In this document: piece after piece, positions 52,854 to 62,317 of the stretch
Layout: each line of letters opens with the position of its first letter
Position numbering within the stretch: position 1 is the first letter of the stretch
NCBI RefSeq assembly: GCF_947496515.1
Contig: NZ_CANMDB010000002.1
Location: forward strand, 620,001 to 684,000
Origin: an uncultured Roseobacter sp.
GTDB taxonomy: Bacteria; Pseudomonadota; Alphaproteobacteria; Rhodobacterales; Rhodobacteraceae
Direction: 5' to 3'
DNA length: 64,000 nt
Program-made: the position numbers and the translations under genes
The notes under the pieces: model-generated
What the model saw: only the letters and a program-made list of their open reading frames with translations
The model's database searches: none
Told to the model about the DNA's origin: nothing

Positions 52854-54272
52854 ATGCCGACAGTGAGAGGGTTCGTCGAAAAGCTGGGGGTAGGCCGCGC
52901 GGGTCTGGTCGAGGCGAGTGTCATCCAACCCAACGATGCAAGAGCCACCTACACAATTGCTGATCTGGATGCAGATCCTGAGCGTTTCAATGAACGGCTG
53001 TCGAAACTGGCCATCTTGCGCGATGCGATGGACCGCGCCGAACCGGTGGAGATCGACTTTACGCCGGATGACAATGACGGCCGGTCCATCGAAGCGGTGA
53101 TGCGGATCACGCGGGACGCCTTGCGGAACGCCCAGGCGTCTGCTGTGACCAGCGGCGTCATTGCCGTTCTAGGCGTGCAGCAACAGATCGAGACCGAGGC
53201 GCATCGCGAGGCAGTGGACCGCGTTGGGATGTTTCTGCTCACAGGCGGGGATCCGGTGTACTGTCAGATCAACCTGCAAGGGCCCGAGCGTGGTACTGCG
53301 CAGGCCATGTTCGAGGTGGCAAGCGCAGCCTACGCCGTCGGGGATGTGGTCACGGTCGCCTATGACACACAGAGAGGTGATATCCGCAGCATTGTCAGGG
53401 AGCATGGCCAAGGCGTTTCCGGCGCGGAACCCCAACCAGCCTTCTCCGCCTTCGTGGAAGAGATCGGTCACACGCAAATGCAAGGGCTGATGCGGGTGGA
53501 CATCACGACTGCGCCAGATTTCCAGGGCGATGGTAACATCGTGCCGCCGGTCCCCTTTACGCCCGAACGGCGGACCTTGGGTGTGATCTATCAATCCGCT
53601 GAATATAAACTCTTGGAGGCGGCCCTACGCGACAAGCTGCGGGTTGAGCTGATGACGACAAGACCTCCGCAGGAGGGGGACGACGATGGGCTGGACGATT
53701 TACCGCGGGATGACGCACCGGCGGACCGCGACGATACCGCCAGCATCGAAGACCGCGACACGGGCCGCCTGAACATGGCGCGGTTCGCTGCCGCCATGGA
53801 TACCCCGGGCCGCTCCACGCTTGCGTCGGAACGGCGCCTGCCCCAAGATGACCGGTCGGACATTTACATGCTGCGCGGTGTCATCCTTCAGCATGCGCTT
53901 TGCTCGGCCACACGACCCGTCTGGATCGAGGTCAACCGCCGCGCGCTCGACGTGGGACCGGATGCGGAGTGCGTCGAGGGTCTGCCCTCCAACGACATGC
54001 GGCCCCAGACCCTGCGCGATCTGAACCTGCCCTATCAGGCAGCGTGGATCGGCCATGGCTGCTTCAATCACGGTGTGTACCGCCTTCAGGTCGACACCGA
54101 TCGCGAGATCACCATTCTGGTCGACGGCGAGGAGATATGCCTGCACCGCGACGACCGGCAGGGGGTCATTTTCGGTCATGCCTGTCTTGAGGGCGATCAT
54201 ACCGTGCAGGTCGTCTTCAAAAATTGGCAGTGCAGCGCGAAATTTGATATTGATGTCTACAGGATCAGGTAA
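52854..54272 (+). CDS. Unknown protein with acidic linker and beta-rich C-domain
   Basis: 472 residues. The N-terminal part (1-130) has two helices (ERFNERLSKLAILRDAMDRA and RSIEAVMRITRDALRNAQA), the middle (130-265) is mixed, and an Asp-rich linker lies at 273-303. The C-terminal domain (335-472) is beta-rich with four Cys (350, 373, 403, 429) and more at 444 and 460. AGGAGAG precedes the ATG. Third gene of the plus operon. No family recognised. Confidence 0.7.
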   Translation: MPTVRGFVEKLGVGRAGLVEASVIQPNDARATYTIADLDADPERFNERLSKLAILRDAMDRAEPVEIDFTPDDNDGRSIEAVMRITRDALRNAQASAVTSGVIAVLGVQQQIETEAHREAVDRVGMFLLTGGDPVYCQINLQGPERGTAQAMFEVASAAYAVGDVVTVAYDTQRGDIRSIVREHGQGVSGAEPQPAFSAFVEEIGHTQMQGLMRVDITTAPDFQGDGNIVPPVPFTPERRTLGVIYQSAEYKLLEAALRDKLRVELMTTRPPQEGDDDGLDDLPRDDAPADRDDTASIEDRDTGRLNMARFAAAMDTPGRSTLASERRLPQDDRSDIYMLRGVILQHALCSATRPVWIEVNRRALDVGPDAECVEGLPSNDMRPQTLRDLNLPYQAAWIGHGCFNHGVYRLQVDTDREITILVDGEEICLHRDDRQGVIFGHACLEGDHTVQVVFKNWQCSAKFDIDVYRIR

Positions 54273-54284
54273 CAGGAGAGTTCG

Positions 54285-54782
54285 ATGGCTGAAGCAGATG
54301 CCGACAAAGAGGCAGCCCGCCACCTTGTGGTAAGCCAGCCCTGCAAGGAAACCTATGCTCTGTCCGGCAGTGAAGAGCGCGCCCCGATCCGCCACCGGGT
54401 GGCTGGTGACGTCGTGCACAGAACCGACGAGCCTGTGGTGCATATGCACCTGTGGAACGAGGAGTGCGTCGGCAAACTGGACCATCAGGTGCACGTCAAT
54501 GCGGACAAGGATAACCCGGTGAATGTCGCGCACCGTTTTCCCGACACCCATGCCCAGACCCACCAGATGCAGACGTCTCTGGCAGAGCCCGTGCATCACG
54601 CGTTGCAGATGCGGACACCCTTGCAGGTCCGTTTTTGCAACAGCTGGCAGGTCGCGTCGGACTACTCGGTTCAAGTCGGCTTGCGCGGCCGTCCGTTCCT
54701 CGACATCCGCCTGACCGGTGCGACAGTGGCAACGCCTCAGTCTTGCCCAGAGGATGAAAAGCCTGGACGCGACAAGGGATGA
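54285..54782 (+). CDS. Unknown His-rich small protein
   Basis: 165 residues with well over a dozen His, several in pairs or alternating (VVHMHLW, LDHQVHVN, THAQTHQM, EPVHHAL). Likely a beta-sandwich with metal-binding potential; the C-terminus is polar. No signal peptide. CAGGAGAG precedes the ATG, as with the gene before it. Stop overlaps the next ATG (ATGA). Fourth gene of the plus operon. No family recognised. Confidence 0.68.
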   Translation: MAEADADKEAARHLVVSQPCKETYALSGSEERAPIRHRVAGDVVHRTDEPVVHMHLWNEECVGKLDHQVHVNADKDNPVNVAHRFPDTHAQTHQMQTSLAEPVHHALQMRTPLQVRFCNSWQVASDYSVQVGLRGRPFLDIRLTGATVATPQSCPEDEKPGRDKG

Positions 54783-55339
54783 GCGATGAAAAGCAAAGTG
54801 CCAGTGCAGCGGCGGGGGCGCTGATCGACAGCGCGTTGAAACTGTCTGCATCCGTCGCACAGGTCGTCGCAGAAGCGGCAACCGGCAAGCCTCAGACCGC
54901 GCACCCCGGTGACACGCCGTTACAGACCATCGTTCGACATGGCACGACGGCAGCGACCGGCATCGTGTCAACGGTCGCCAGTGCAGCCCGGACGAACGCG
55001 CCGGAGACTGACGCCCCCCGCAGCGCGGGCGCCGTGCCATCCGTTTCTGCCGGTGCTGTTTTGCGGGTCCCCCTGTCCGTTGACAATCCGACTACTGATA
55101 CCATGTCGGATCTCAGCCCGATTTTGACGGAACTGGTCCATGCAGGCAGCGACGATGCTGAAGGGTGGGACGTGAGCTTTGATCCCGCAGTGCTGACCGT
55201 AGCGCCACAAGATTTCGAAAAACTGGTCGTGCGGGTGACCGTTCCCGACCACGCTCCGGAAGGTCCCGCATCCGCAAGCTTCTCTTTGGGGGAGGGCGCG
55301 GCTCCCGTGACAATCCGCTTTACCGTTCTGCCGGGTTAG
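54779..55339 (+). CDS. Unknown protein: Ala-rich helix plus beta-sandwich
   Basis: 186 residues. The first 70 form an Ala/Ser-rich, amphipathic helical region (ASAAAGALIDSALKLSASVA), a linker follows, and residues 88-186 are an Ig-like beta-sandwich (GWDVSFDPAVLTVAPQDFEK, VRVTVPDHAPEGPASASF) similar in pattern to NEW3-type domains. No signal peptide. Last gene of the plus operon; start overlaps the previous stop and its end overlaps the convergent phasin-like gene by four bases. Confidence 0.68.
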   Translation: MSDEKQSASAAAGALIDSALKLSASVAQVVAEAATGKPQTAHPGDTPLQTIVRHGTTAATGIVSTVASAARTNAPETDAPRSAGAVPSVSAGAVLRVPLSVDNPTTDTMSDLSPILTELVHAGSDDAEGWDVSFDPAVLTVAPQDFEKLVVRVTVPDHAPEGPASASFSLGEGAAPVTIRFTVLPG

Positions 55340-55710
55340 GCGTTGGCGATCGCCGTTCTTTGATCCCGGGGCGCCAGCACCTGATCGGTCAGATCCGTGC
55401 CAATCTTCACGCCAATGGCGACCGCGTCAAACCCCAGATCGACCACCCGGTGGGTCGAGTTGCGAAAGCTGTTGACAGTCGGGTAGCCGCGCACTTCCTT
55501 CAGCACCTCGGCCGAAACCGTGCGGTCGCGTAGATCTTCCGCCAGAGACACGGCAAAAGACAGCTCTTCGGCCGCAAACTCGCCAATTGAAAGCCCGGTA
55601 TCACGGACACGGTTGGCAAGCTCCCGGGCCGAGGCACGGACATTTTCGAGACCTGTCACGCGCGCACGCTCTGGCGTTTGATCGGTTTCTGCTTTGATAT
55701 CTTGAGGCAT
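55336..55710 (-). CDS. Phasin-like helical protein
   Basis: 124 residues, almost entirely helical with amphipathic repeats (ARELANRVRDTGLSIGEFAA, LSFAVSLAEDLRDRTVSAEV). Phasins coat polyhydroxyalkanoate granules or lipid inclusions; the pattern fits but no signature motif is diagnostic. Met 55710 chosen over a Met nine codons upstream. It closes the cluster, converging on the plus operon by a 4-bp overlap. No PHA synthase or depolymerase gene is near, so a lipid-inclusion coat rather than a PHA role is possible. Confidence 0.55.
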   Translation of the reverse strand: MPQDIKAETDQTPERARVTGLENVRASARELANRVRDTGLSIGEFAAEELSFAVSLAEDLRDRTVSAEVLKEVRGYPTVNSFRNSTHRVVDLGFDAVAIGVKIGTDLTDQVLAPRDQRTAIANA

Positions 55711-56263
55711 GGGACATCCTTTCGCTGCGCAAAGCATACCAGATTCTGCCGCGCATGTAACACGGGGATTTTCAGGGCGTGTTTTTGGTATCGTTTGCAG
55801 CCTCGCCCATTCTGCGGCATCTTGCGCTCAGCGCTGATGATGACCCACCAAAGGTCTGTGCTGACCGATGGTTCTACTGGTGGGTCTCGCAAAGGTCATC
55901 TTGACTGCTATCGGGTCTGCGAGGGTGCAACGGGAAAACGATCGCCGATCACCCCAGTGAGGGAGATGGGTCGGACTTGACCTGTCATTCGCGCTTACCC
56001 CCTCAGTTGGGCATTGCGCTGTCAAAATGATCTTGGGATGTAGTCACTCATAGAGATGAAATGTAATCCTGTACCTCCGTGGCACCCAAAACCGGTTGCG
56101 CGTCATGAAGCACACGACACTTCAGCTCATGACGTGATCCGTTCGGAACAGGTCTTTTGACCGGGCGGGCATGCTCCAAGCTTATTCTTGACTATTTTAC
56201 TTTGCTTTGCCTTCGGGCTCGATTAAGAAGGTGTGGTAAACCACCAGAAAAACGGAGACTGCC
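55711..56263. other. 553-bp intergenic region before the FecBCD operon
   Basis: No gene supported. It contains a perfect inverted repeat, CGTCATGA (56101-56108) and TCATGACG (56127-56134), about 130 bp ahead of the start at 56264, and a TTGACT element near 56188. These are candidate operator and promoter for the uptake operon. No Fur/RirA box was recognised. Confidence 0.5.
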
Positions 56264-57412
56264 ATGTCGTTCCAGGAACGCATCGTGGGCTTCGCAGGTG
56301 CTATAGCAGCCAGCGCGTTTTTTATCGCACCAGCAACTGACGCTCATGCAGAAGCTCTGACACTCACGGACATCGCCGGGCGGGAAGTCACGCTTCCTGA
56401 AATGCCCGACAAGATCATCCTGGGGGAGGGGCGCATGATGTATGCGGTCGCACCTTTGACGGATGGCAACCCCTTCGGAAAGGTTGTGGGCTGGAAGGAT
56501 GACCTGATCCTCTATGATCCTGACGCCTTCCGCAAGTTTGAGGCAGCTTACCCGGAAGATACCGCCAGAATGATCAATTTCGGCAATCCCTATGTAGGCG
56601 ACTTCAGCATTGAGGCAGTTCTGGAGGCCGGCGCCGATCTGGTGCTGCTGGACCTTGGCAATCTCTTCAAGGCCGAAGACACCGGCTTGATTGAGAATTT
56701 GGACAAGGCGGGCGTCGCCACCGTGTTCATCGACTTTCGCCAGAACCCCACGGAAAATGCCATTCCGTCCATGCTCATCCTGGGTCGATTGCTGGGCGAA
56801 GAGAAAGCCGCCGCAGAATTCATTGATTTCTACATCGCTGAAATGCGCAAAGTGAGCAATGTCGTTCAAAGTCTGCCGGTGGATGAGAAACCGCTTGTTT
56901 TCGTAGAAAACGCAGCGGGATGGCAGGCTGACTTTTGTTGCTGGACCTTCGGCAGTTTCAACTATGGCCGCTTTGTCGAACTTGCCGGGGGGGTCAATTA
57001 CGGCTCCACCAAGTTTCAGGGGTATCAGACCGAAGTGAACCTTGAAGGTGTGATCGCAGCCGATCCCGACGTGATTATCGGCACCGGCGCAAACTGGGCA
57101 GAAGCCAAACCAGAAGTGACCGCGACACTACTGGGCTATGACGCGAACGCTGAGGAAAATGCGAAACGGATCTCTGCTCTGGCAGAGCGCACCGGGTTCA
57201 AGGATCTGCGAGCGGTGAAAGAGGGCAAGATGCACTCGATCTACCACCAGTTCTACAACTCTCCCTACCATTTCATCGCGATCCAGCAGATCGCGAAATG
57301 GCTGCATCCCGACGAGTTTGAGGAGCTTGATCCGCAGGCGACATTCGATGAGTTGCACGCGCGGTTCATGCCCTATGACAACTCAGGTCAGTTCTGGCTC
57401 ACCGTGAACTGA
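56264..57412 (+). CDS. FecB/BtuF-type ABC substrate-binding protein
   Basis: 382 residues with a signal peptide to about residue 29 (AASAFFIAPATDAHAEA). The bilobal fold has the long central helix of metal-siderophore/heme binders (AEFIDFYIAEMRKVSNVVQS). Lobe motifs are IVNFG-like NFGNPYVGDFSIEAVLEA and DVIIGTGANWAEA. It contains two Cys close together in QADFCCWTFGSF, unusual for the family. Ligand unknown: siderophore, heme or a cofactor. First gene of a four-gene run ending in pseudoazurin. Confidence 0.85.
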   Translation: MSFQERIVGFAGAIAASAFFIAPATDAHAEALTLTDIAGREVTLPEMPDKIILGEGRMMYAVAPLTDGNPFGKVVGWKDDLILYDPDAFRKFEAAYPEDTARMINFGNPYVGDFSIEAVLEAGADLVLLDLGNLFKAEDTGLIENLDKAGVATVFIDFRQNPTENAIPSMLILGRLLGEEKAAAEFIDFYIAEMRKVSNVVQSLPVDEKPLVFVENAAGWQADFCCWTFGSFNYGRFVELAGGVNYGSTKFQGYQTEVNLEGVIAADPDVIIGTGANWAEAKPEVTATLLGYDANAEENAKRISALAERTGFKDLRAVKEGKMHSIYHQFYNSPYHFIAIQQIAKWLHPDEFEELDPQATFDELHARFMPYDNSGQFWLTVN

Positions 57413-57470
57413 GCGATTGTCGGCCCGGTGTCAGCCCGGGCCGCACGCCCTCCCTCAGATTGAGCATGCC

Positions 57471-58544
57471 ATGACAGATCAGACCGCCCCGTCGCCAACG
57501 GCGCAGGATATTGTTGCCGGGTATCGCCGCCGCTCGGCGCGCCGTCTGACACTGGTCGTGGGTGCCGCGGTCGTTCTTCTAGCCACCGTGACAACCGATG
57601 TCATTACCGGCCCTGCGGATCTGGGGTTTTGGCGAACCTTGCAAGTGATCCTGCAGCCTTCGGTGGCCAGCGTTCAGGAAGACGTCATCATCTGGGACTT
57701 GCGTTTGCCGACAGCCCTCATGGCGGTTGTCGTCGGTGCGATGCTCGGCATCGCTGGGGCCGAAATGCAGACGATCCTCAACAATCCCCTGGCGGATCCA
57801 TTTACCCTGGGTCTGTCATCGGCTGCGAGCTTTGGCGCCGCGCTGGCCATCGTCCTGGGATGGTCCGTGATCCCGGGTGTCGGCGGCCTCTTCGTGACGG
57901 TGAATGCCTTTGTCGTCGCGATGCTGACGTCGCTTGCCCTCTTTGGATTTACCCGCCTGCGCGGTGTGACGCCCGAGGCGATGATCCTCGTGGGGATCGC
58001 GCTGCTGTTCACCTTCAACGCGCTGCTCGCTTTTCTTCAGTACGGTGCGTCCGAGCTGCAACTGGCTCAGATCATCTTCTGGCAGTTGGGATCGCTGGCC
58101 CGTGCATCCTGGATGAAGGTGGGCATCTGCCTTTTTGTGCTCTTGCTGGTTTTGCCTTACTTTCTCAGCCGGTCCTGGGCGCTAACTGCACTGCGTATGG
58201 GGGAGGAAAAGGCAGCAGCCCTGGGCGTCAATGTCCCACTGTTGCGTCTCGGCGTTCTGGCGGGGGTCTCCCTTTTGTCTGCCGTTGCCGTCTCCTTTGT
58301 GGGTGCGGTGGCGTTTGTCGGGCTCGTTGGCCCGCATATTGCGCGGATGATCGTTGGCGAAGACCAGCGTGGCTTTCTCCCGCTGTCCGCGCTGGCTGGC
58401 GCGTTGATCCTGTCGGGCACGTCGATCGCGTCCAAAGCCATCACGCCGGGGGTGGTCTATCCGATCGGCATGATCACCTCTCTGATCGGGATTCCGTTCT
58501 TTGTTTCGCTGATCCTCAGCCAACCGAAAAGGCATTGGCAATGA
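57471..58544 (+). CDS. FecCD-family ABC transporter permease
   Basis: 357 residues with about ten hydrophobic helices. Family motifs: LRLPTALMAVVVGAMLGIAG, AEMQTILNNPLADPFTLGLS, the coupling loop GEEKAAALGVNV and GFLGLxxPHI-like FVGLVGPHIARMIVG. The start at MTDQTAPSP is preferred over an upstream in-frame Met. Imports the ligand of the binding protein. The stop overlaps the ATPase start by four bases. Confidence 0.92.
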   Translation: MTDQTAPSPTAQDIVAGYRRRSARRLTLVVGAAVVLLATVTTDVITGPADLGFWRTLQVILQPSVASVQEDVIIWDLRLPTALMAVVVGAMLGIAGAEMQTILNNPLADPFTLGLSSAASFGAALAIVLGWSVIPGVGGLFVTVNAFVVAMLTSLALFGFTRLRGVTPEAMILVGIALLFTFNALLAFLQYGASELQLAQIIFWQLGSLARASWMKVGICLFVLLLVLPYFLSRSWALTALRMGEEKAAALGVNVPLLRLGVLAGVSLLSAVAVSFVGAVAFVGLVGPHIARMIVGEDQRGFLPLSALAGALILSGTSIASKAITPGVVYPIGMITSLIGIPFFVSLILSQPKRHWQ

Positions 58545-59314
58545 CCCGGCTGTACACCGCCAATCTGTCTTTTGCCTACGGAATGAGACGCATCTTGAAT
58601 GACGTGACACTTGCTCCTTTGGTGGCGGGCAAGCTGACGGCGTTGATCGGACCGAATGCCTCCGGCAAATCGACCCTCTTCAAGGTCATCGCTGGTCTGC
58701 TCAGGCCCGTCAGCGGTCAGGTTTTTCTGGGCGACACCGATCTGGCGGATCTCGGGGCCCGCGATCGGCTGTCCCGCATCCGGTTCATGCCGCAGTTCTT
58801 CGCTGCCAACGCCGCGCTGACCGTGTTCGATGTGGTGATGATGGCTCAGAAACAGCTTCAGGGGTGGCGGGTCACATCGGATGATATGAACCATGTGGCC
58901 AAAGCATTGCAGAGCGGTGGGATTGGTCACTTGGCCGACGCCTACGTCAGCGAACTCTCGGGCGGGCAGTCTCAGATGGTGTCCTGCGTCCAGGCCCTGA
59001 TCCGTCCTGCGGACGTCTATCTTTTCGATGAGCCGACATCGGCACTGGATCTGCATCATCAACTCGCTGTTCTGTCACGCATTCGGTCCGCCGTCACGAC
59101 CCGGGGTGCGGTCGGCATTGTCGCACTTCATGACCTGAACCTTGCGGCCCGCTTTGCGGACCATCTGATACTGATCGGTCAGGGCAGGCTTCTGGCCGAG
59201 GGTGCTCCCCGCGATGTGCTCTACAGCGCTGAGCTTGGCGAGGCCTATGGCGTCGATATCACCATCACCAAAGGACCAAGAGAGGATCTAACAGTTCATG
59301 CTTACGCGCCGTAA
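58541..59314 (+). CDS. FecE-type ABC transporter ATPase
   Basis: 257 residues. Walker A GPNASGKSTL, Q-loop region RFMPQF, signature LSGGQSQMV and Walker B VYLFDEPTSALDLHHQ; the switch His is in ALHDLNLAARFADH. The signature lacks the usual R of LSGGQRQ (Ser here), a small but visible oddity. Drives uptake with the permease. Its last 17 bases overlap the pseudoazurin start. Confidence 0.92.
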   Translation: MTRLYTANLSFAYGMRRILNDVTLAPLVAGKLTALIGPNASGKSTLFKVIAGLLRPVSGQVFLGDTDLADLGARDRLSRIRFMPQFFAANAALTVFDVVMMAQKQLQGWRVTSDDMNHVAKALQSGGIGHLADAYVSELSGGQSQMVSCVQALIRPADVYLFDEPTSALDLHHQLAVLSRIRSAVTTRGAVGIVALHDLNLAARFADHLILIGQGRLLAEGAPRDVLYSAELGEAYGVDITITKGPREDLTVHAYAP

Positions 59315-59771
59315 CTTTACATTTGCACTCGCTGCTTCGGCAGGCGCAGCGTCCGTCGCCTACGCAAAAACAGCCTATGGGTCACCGGTGTCGCATGGTG
59401 TGATGATGCTGAATGCCGATTGTAGTGATGCCAATGTGCTCAATGTTTTTGAGCCCGCGATCATCCGCGTTCAACCCGGTGATATGGTGACCTTCATACC
59501 CTCTGACAGCGGTCATAACACGGCCTCAAAACGCGGGATGATCCCGGACGGCGCGGACCCATGGAACAGTACGGTGGACGAAAGACTGACGATCACACCG
59601 ACTGTGCCCGGCATCTACGGATATCTTTGCTTGCCGCACTATGAAATGGGGATGGTCGGGGTGATTGTCGTTGGTGATGACCTGTCAAGTTTGGAAGCGG
59701 TCAAAAAGGCGCGCCACCCCGGTCATGCCCGCAAGGCATTTCGAATGCTCCTTGAGCAGTTGGATACATAG
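59298..59771 (+). CDS. Pseudoazurin (blue copper protein), Tat-exported
   Basis: 157 residues. The twin-arginine signal TRRNFTFALAASAGAASV is followed by a mature cupredoxin with all four copper ligands: His73 (SGHN), Cys111 (GYLC), His114 (PHYEM) and Met119 (GMVG). The 38-residue and 3-/5-residue spacings match pseudoazurin. It is a periplasmic electron carrier, usually to nitrite or nitrous-oxide reductases; none is in the window. The start overlaps the ATPase gene by 17 bp, tying it to the uptake operon. Confidence 0.9.
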   Translation: MLTRRNFTFALAASAGAASVAYAKTAYGSPVSHGVMMLNADCSDANVLNVFEPAIIRVQPGDMVTFIPSDSGHNTASKRGMIPDGADPWNSTVDERLTITPTVPGIYGYLCLPHYEMGMVGVIVVGDDLSSLEAVKKARHPGHARKAFRMLLEQLDT

Positions 59772-60117
59772 CGCCTGTGAGTCATGGGTGAAGCCATCTC
59801 ACCGGGGACTTTTTGCGCAGCTGTTGTAGCGGCGATTGCGAAGTCTGCCCGTTTACGAACTGGTCTCGTCCCCGGGCCGAGTGACTTGGCAGCCCGCCAG
59901 CCAGAGGTGTTTCGACGACCCGCCTCAGAGGGCCTGCCGTCGGAGAACACAATGGACTGGTTGCAGGTGTTCCGCTGATTTCTAGGCGAAGAGGCTTGTG
60001 CTGAGCGAATCCTCTGATCCAAGAGACTTTCCGCGAAACAGGCTGGTCTTTGGCGGGGTGCCTTTCCGTTGGCGACAAGGCGGGTGCGAATGATCCTGCA
60101 AAAAGATGCTGGCGGCT
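59772..60117. other. 346-bp gap between pseudoazurin and chemoreceptor genes
   Basis: Between two convergent gene ends. No gene, repeat or clear T-tract terminator seen. Confidence 0.45.
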
Positions 60118-62238
60118 CTAGAACTCAGACCATCCCTCATCAAGTTCAGGTTCGGGTTGTTCTTGACCGGTTGGCTTTAGCTGTGGTTGCGATACGGCTG
60201 CTGTTTTTGCCGGGGCACTGCCGTTCTGCGCCCGTGCGGGTGCCGGCTGCTCGTTTAGCTCAGATGTCTTGAAATCATTTGCGAGCTTTGCCAGTGCTTT
60301 TGCGGAGTCGGCAAGGGAGTAGCTGGCTGCCGTGGTTTCCTCAAACATGGCGGCATTTTTCTGGGTTGCGCTGTCAATTTCGGTTACGGCGAGATTCACG
60401 TTGGCAATGCCGTCCGCCTGCTGGCGCGCGGACTGCGCAATCTGGGAGACATGACCGGCGGCCTCGTCGATCGACGATGACATTTTCTGGATGGCAGACC
60501 CGGTTTCGCCCACAAGGCCAACACCGCGCGCAACTTGATCAGAGCTGCTTTTGATCAGCTTCTCGATTTCATCTGCCGATTTGGCGGCCTGACCTGCAAG
60601 CGCGCGAACCTCGGAGGCGACCACACTGAAACCGCGCCCGGATTCGCCAGCCCGCGCAGCCTCGACCCCCGCATTCAATGCCAAGAGATTTGTCTGAAAA
60701 GCGATGCGGTTGATGACGTCGACGGTCTCCGTGATCTGCGTCGAGAACGCGGCGATCTCATCCATGGCCGCGATGGCGTTCTGTACCGCTTCTTCGCTTT
60801 CGCGCGCATTGTCGATTGCGGAGGTGACAAGTTTATGGGCGTTTTCTGCCCCATCGGCCGCGGATTTCACGGACACGGTCAGTTCCTCAACCGCCGCCGA
60901 GGTCTCTTCAAGGCTGGCGGCAGTTTTCTCCGTGCGGTTGGAAAGATCCGCCGCCGCCGCAGAGATATCCTCGGAGTCGCGCAGAACATCGGCAGCGCTA
61001 CTGGTGATCTGGACCATCGCCTTTTCAAACTGTTCCGCGGTCGAATTGGTATCCCGCTGAAGGTCAGCGAACGCGCCTTTGAAATCCCCGGTCATGCGGA
61101 TACGAAGATTGGCGCTCGCAAGCTCCTGCAGAACCGAGCATGCGGATTTTAGGCCGCTGTCAACCGTGCCGAGCAGCGCATTGACCCCGGTCTTGACGTC
61201 GTCGAGAGACTTTTCGCCGAACTCCTGCGTGATCCGCTGGCCAAAATCACCCGCTTTCGCGGCGCCGATCACCTTCTCGAGCTCCATCTCCAGTGCACGA
61301 GATCTTTCAGCTCTGGCATCGGCGCGCTCCTTCTCTTCGCGCGCGTGTTCTGCCTCGGTTGCTGCCTGCTTCTCCTTTGCAAGCTGTGCCTCTTTTTCAG
61401 CCTCCGCAGCTTCAGCCTTGGCCTTCTCCTGGGCGGCGCGGAGCTCTTCGGATTTGAGCGCGTTATCACGGAAGACCGCCAACGCACCTGCCATCTGGCC
61501 GATCTCATTCTTGGTCGAACCCGTTTCTATGTCGATGTCCATTTGACCATCCGCCAGGGCACGCATGTTCTCTGTCATACGGCCGATTGGGTCTGTGATG
61601 GACCGAATGACGAGAAGCGTCGATACGAGACACAGAACAACGCTCGCCAGCGTTGCAATCAAAAAGAACAAGCGTGAGCGATCTGCCGCAGCAACGGCTT
61701 GTCGTGCGCCGCTAGTCGTTTCCTGAATGGTTGTGTTGCTGGCTGATTGCGCGATCTCGATGACTTCGAGGAACACCCGGTCTGCGCTGTTGATCATCAC
61801 AGTGCCGGTGACGGGTTCGATCGCCAACATTTCCAGCGCACCGGTGCTGGCACTCAGATATTCGCGGACCTTTTCGTTGGTGAGCGCGGTGATGGATCCT
61901 TCAGGCGCGACGGCGGCGAACTCATAGGCGGATGCCAAACGCTTCAGTGCTTCGTCTGCTTTGGCAAATTGATTGTCCATCGGCTCACCTTGCAAGCCGG
62001 TATTGACCAGCGCGCTGGTGCGCACAACTTCGAGATGCGCGCCCTGCAACATGGAGTAGGTTTGCGAGATCTCTGCCAGTTGCGGAATGGTCTCCTCCGC
62101 CGTCTGGTCAAGCTTTTCCGTGAGGTTCAGAATTGCGTGGCGGGCAATCAACGCACTGCCGATCAGGGCGAGCGCGGCAATCGCAACGATCATCAACCCT
62201 TTGTGCCGAAGCTTCATCTGTTGAAAAAACTTGCCCAT
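60118..62238 (-). CDS. Methyl-accepting chemotaxis protein
   Basis: 706 residues. First membrane helix near 14-36, periplasmic helical region (37-185), second helix near 190-213, HAMP (about 215-265), a long Glu/Ala/Lys coiled coil (275-330) and the signalling domain. The hairpin tip carries [20 protein letters not shown]. The C-terminus ends in EGWSEF, similar in pattern to the NWETF-type pentapeptide that tethers CheR in Tar and Tsr. ATG 62238 has AAGG 8 bases upstream. Sensory ligand unknown; a Cache protein gene lies next to it. Confidence 0.92.
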   Translation of the reverse strand: MGKFFQQMKLRHKGLMIVAIAALALIGSALIARHAILNLTEKLDQTAEETIPQLAEISQTYSMLQGAHLEVVRTSALVNTGLQGEPMDNQFAKADEALKRLASAYEFAAVAPEGSITALTNEKVREYLSASTGALEMLAIEPVTGTVMINSADRVFLEVIEIAQSASNTTIQETTSGARQAVAAADRSRLFFLIATLASVVLCLVSTLLVIRSITDPIGRMTENMRALADGQMDIDIETGSTKNEIGQMAGALAVFRDNALKSEELRAAQEKAKAEAAEAEKEAQLAKEKQAATEAEHAREEKERADARAERSRALEMELEKVIGAAKAGDFGQRITQEFGEKSLDDVKTGVNALLGTVDSGLKSACSVLQELASANLRIRMTGDFKGAFADLQRDTNSTAEQFEKAMVQITSSAADVLRDSEDISAAAADLSNRTEKTAASLEETSAAVEELTVSVKSAADGAENAHKLVTSAIDNARESEEAVQNAIAAMDEIAAFSTQITETVDVINRIAFQTNLLALNAGVEAARAGESGRGFSVVASEVRALAGQAAKSADEIEKLIKSSSDQVARGVGLVGETGSAIQKMSSSIDEAAGHVSQIAQSARQQADGIANVNLAVTEIDSATQKNAAMFEETTAASYSLADSAKALAKLANDFKTSELNEQPAPARAQNGSAPAKTAAVSQPQLKPTGQEQPEPELDEGWSEF

Positions 62239-62317
62239 CAAACGCACCTTATTGCAGCTGGTAATTGTGTTCTGGCCCGGCGCTCAATGCACCGGACCAG
62301 CGTCTCATAAGGACAAA

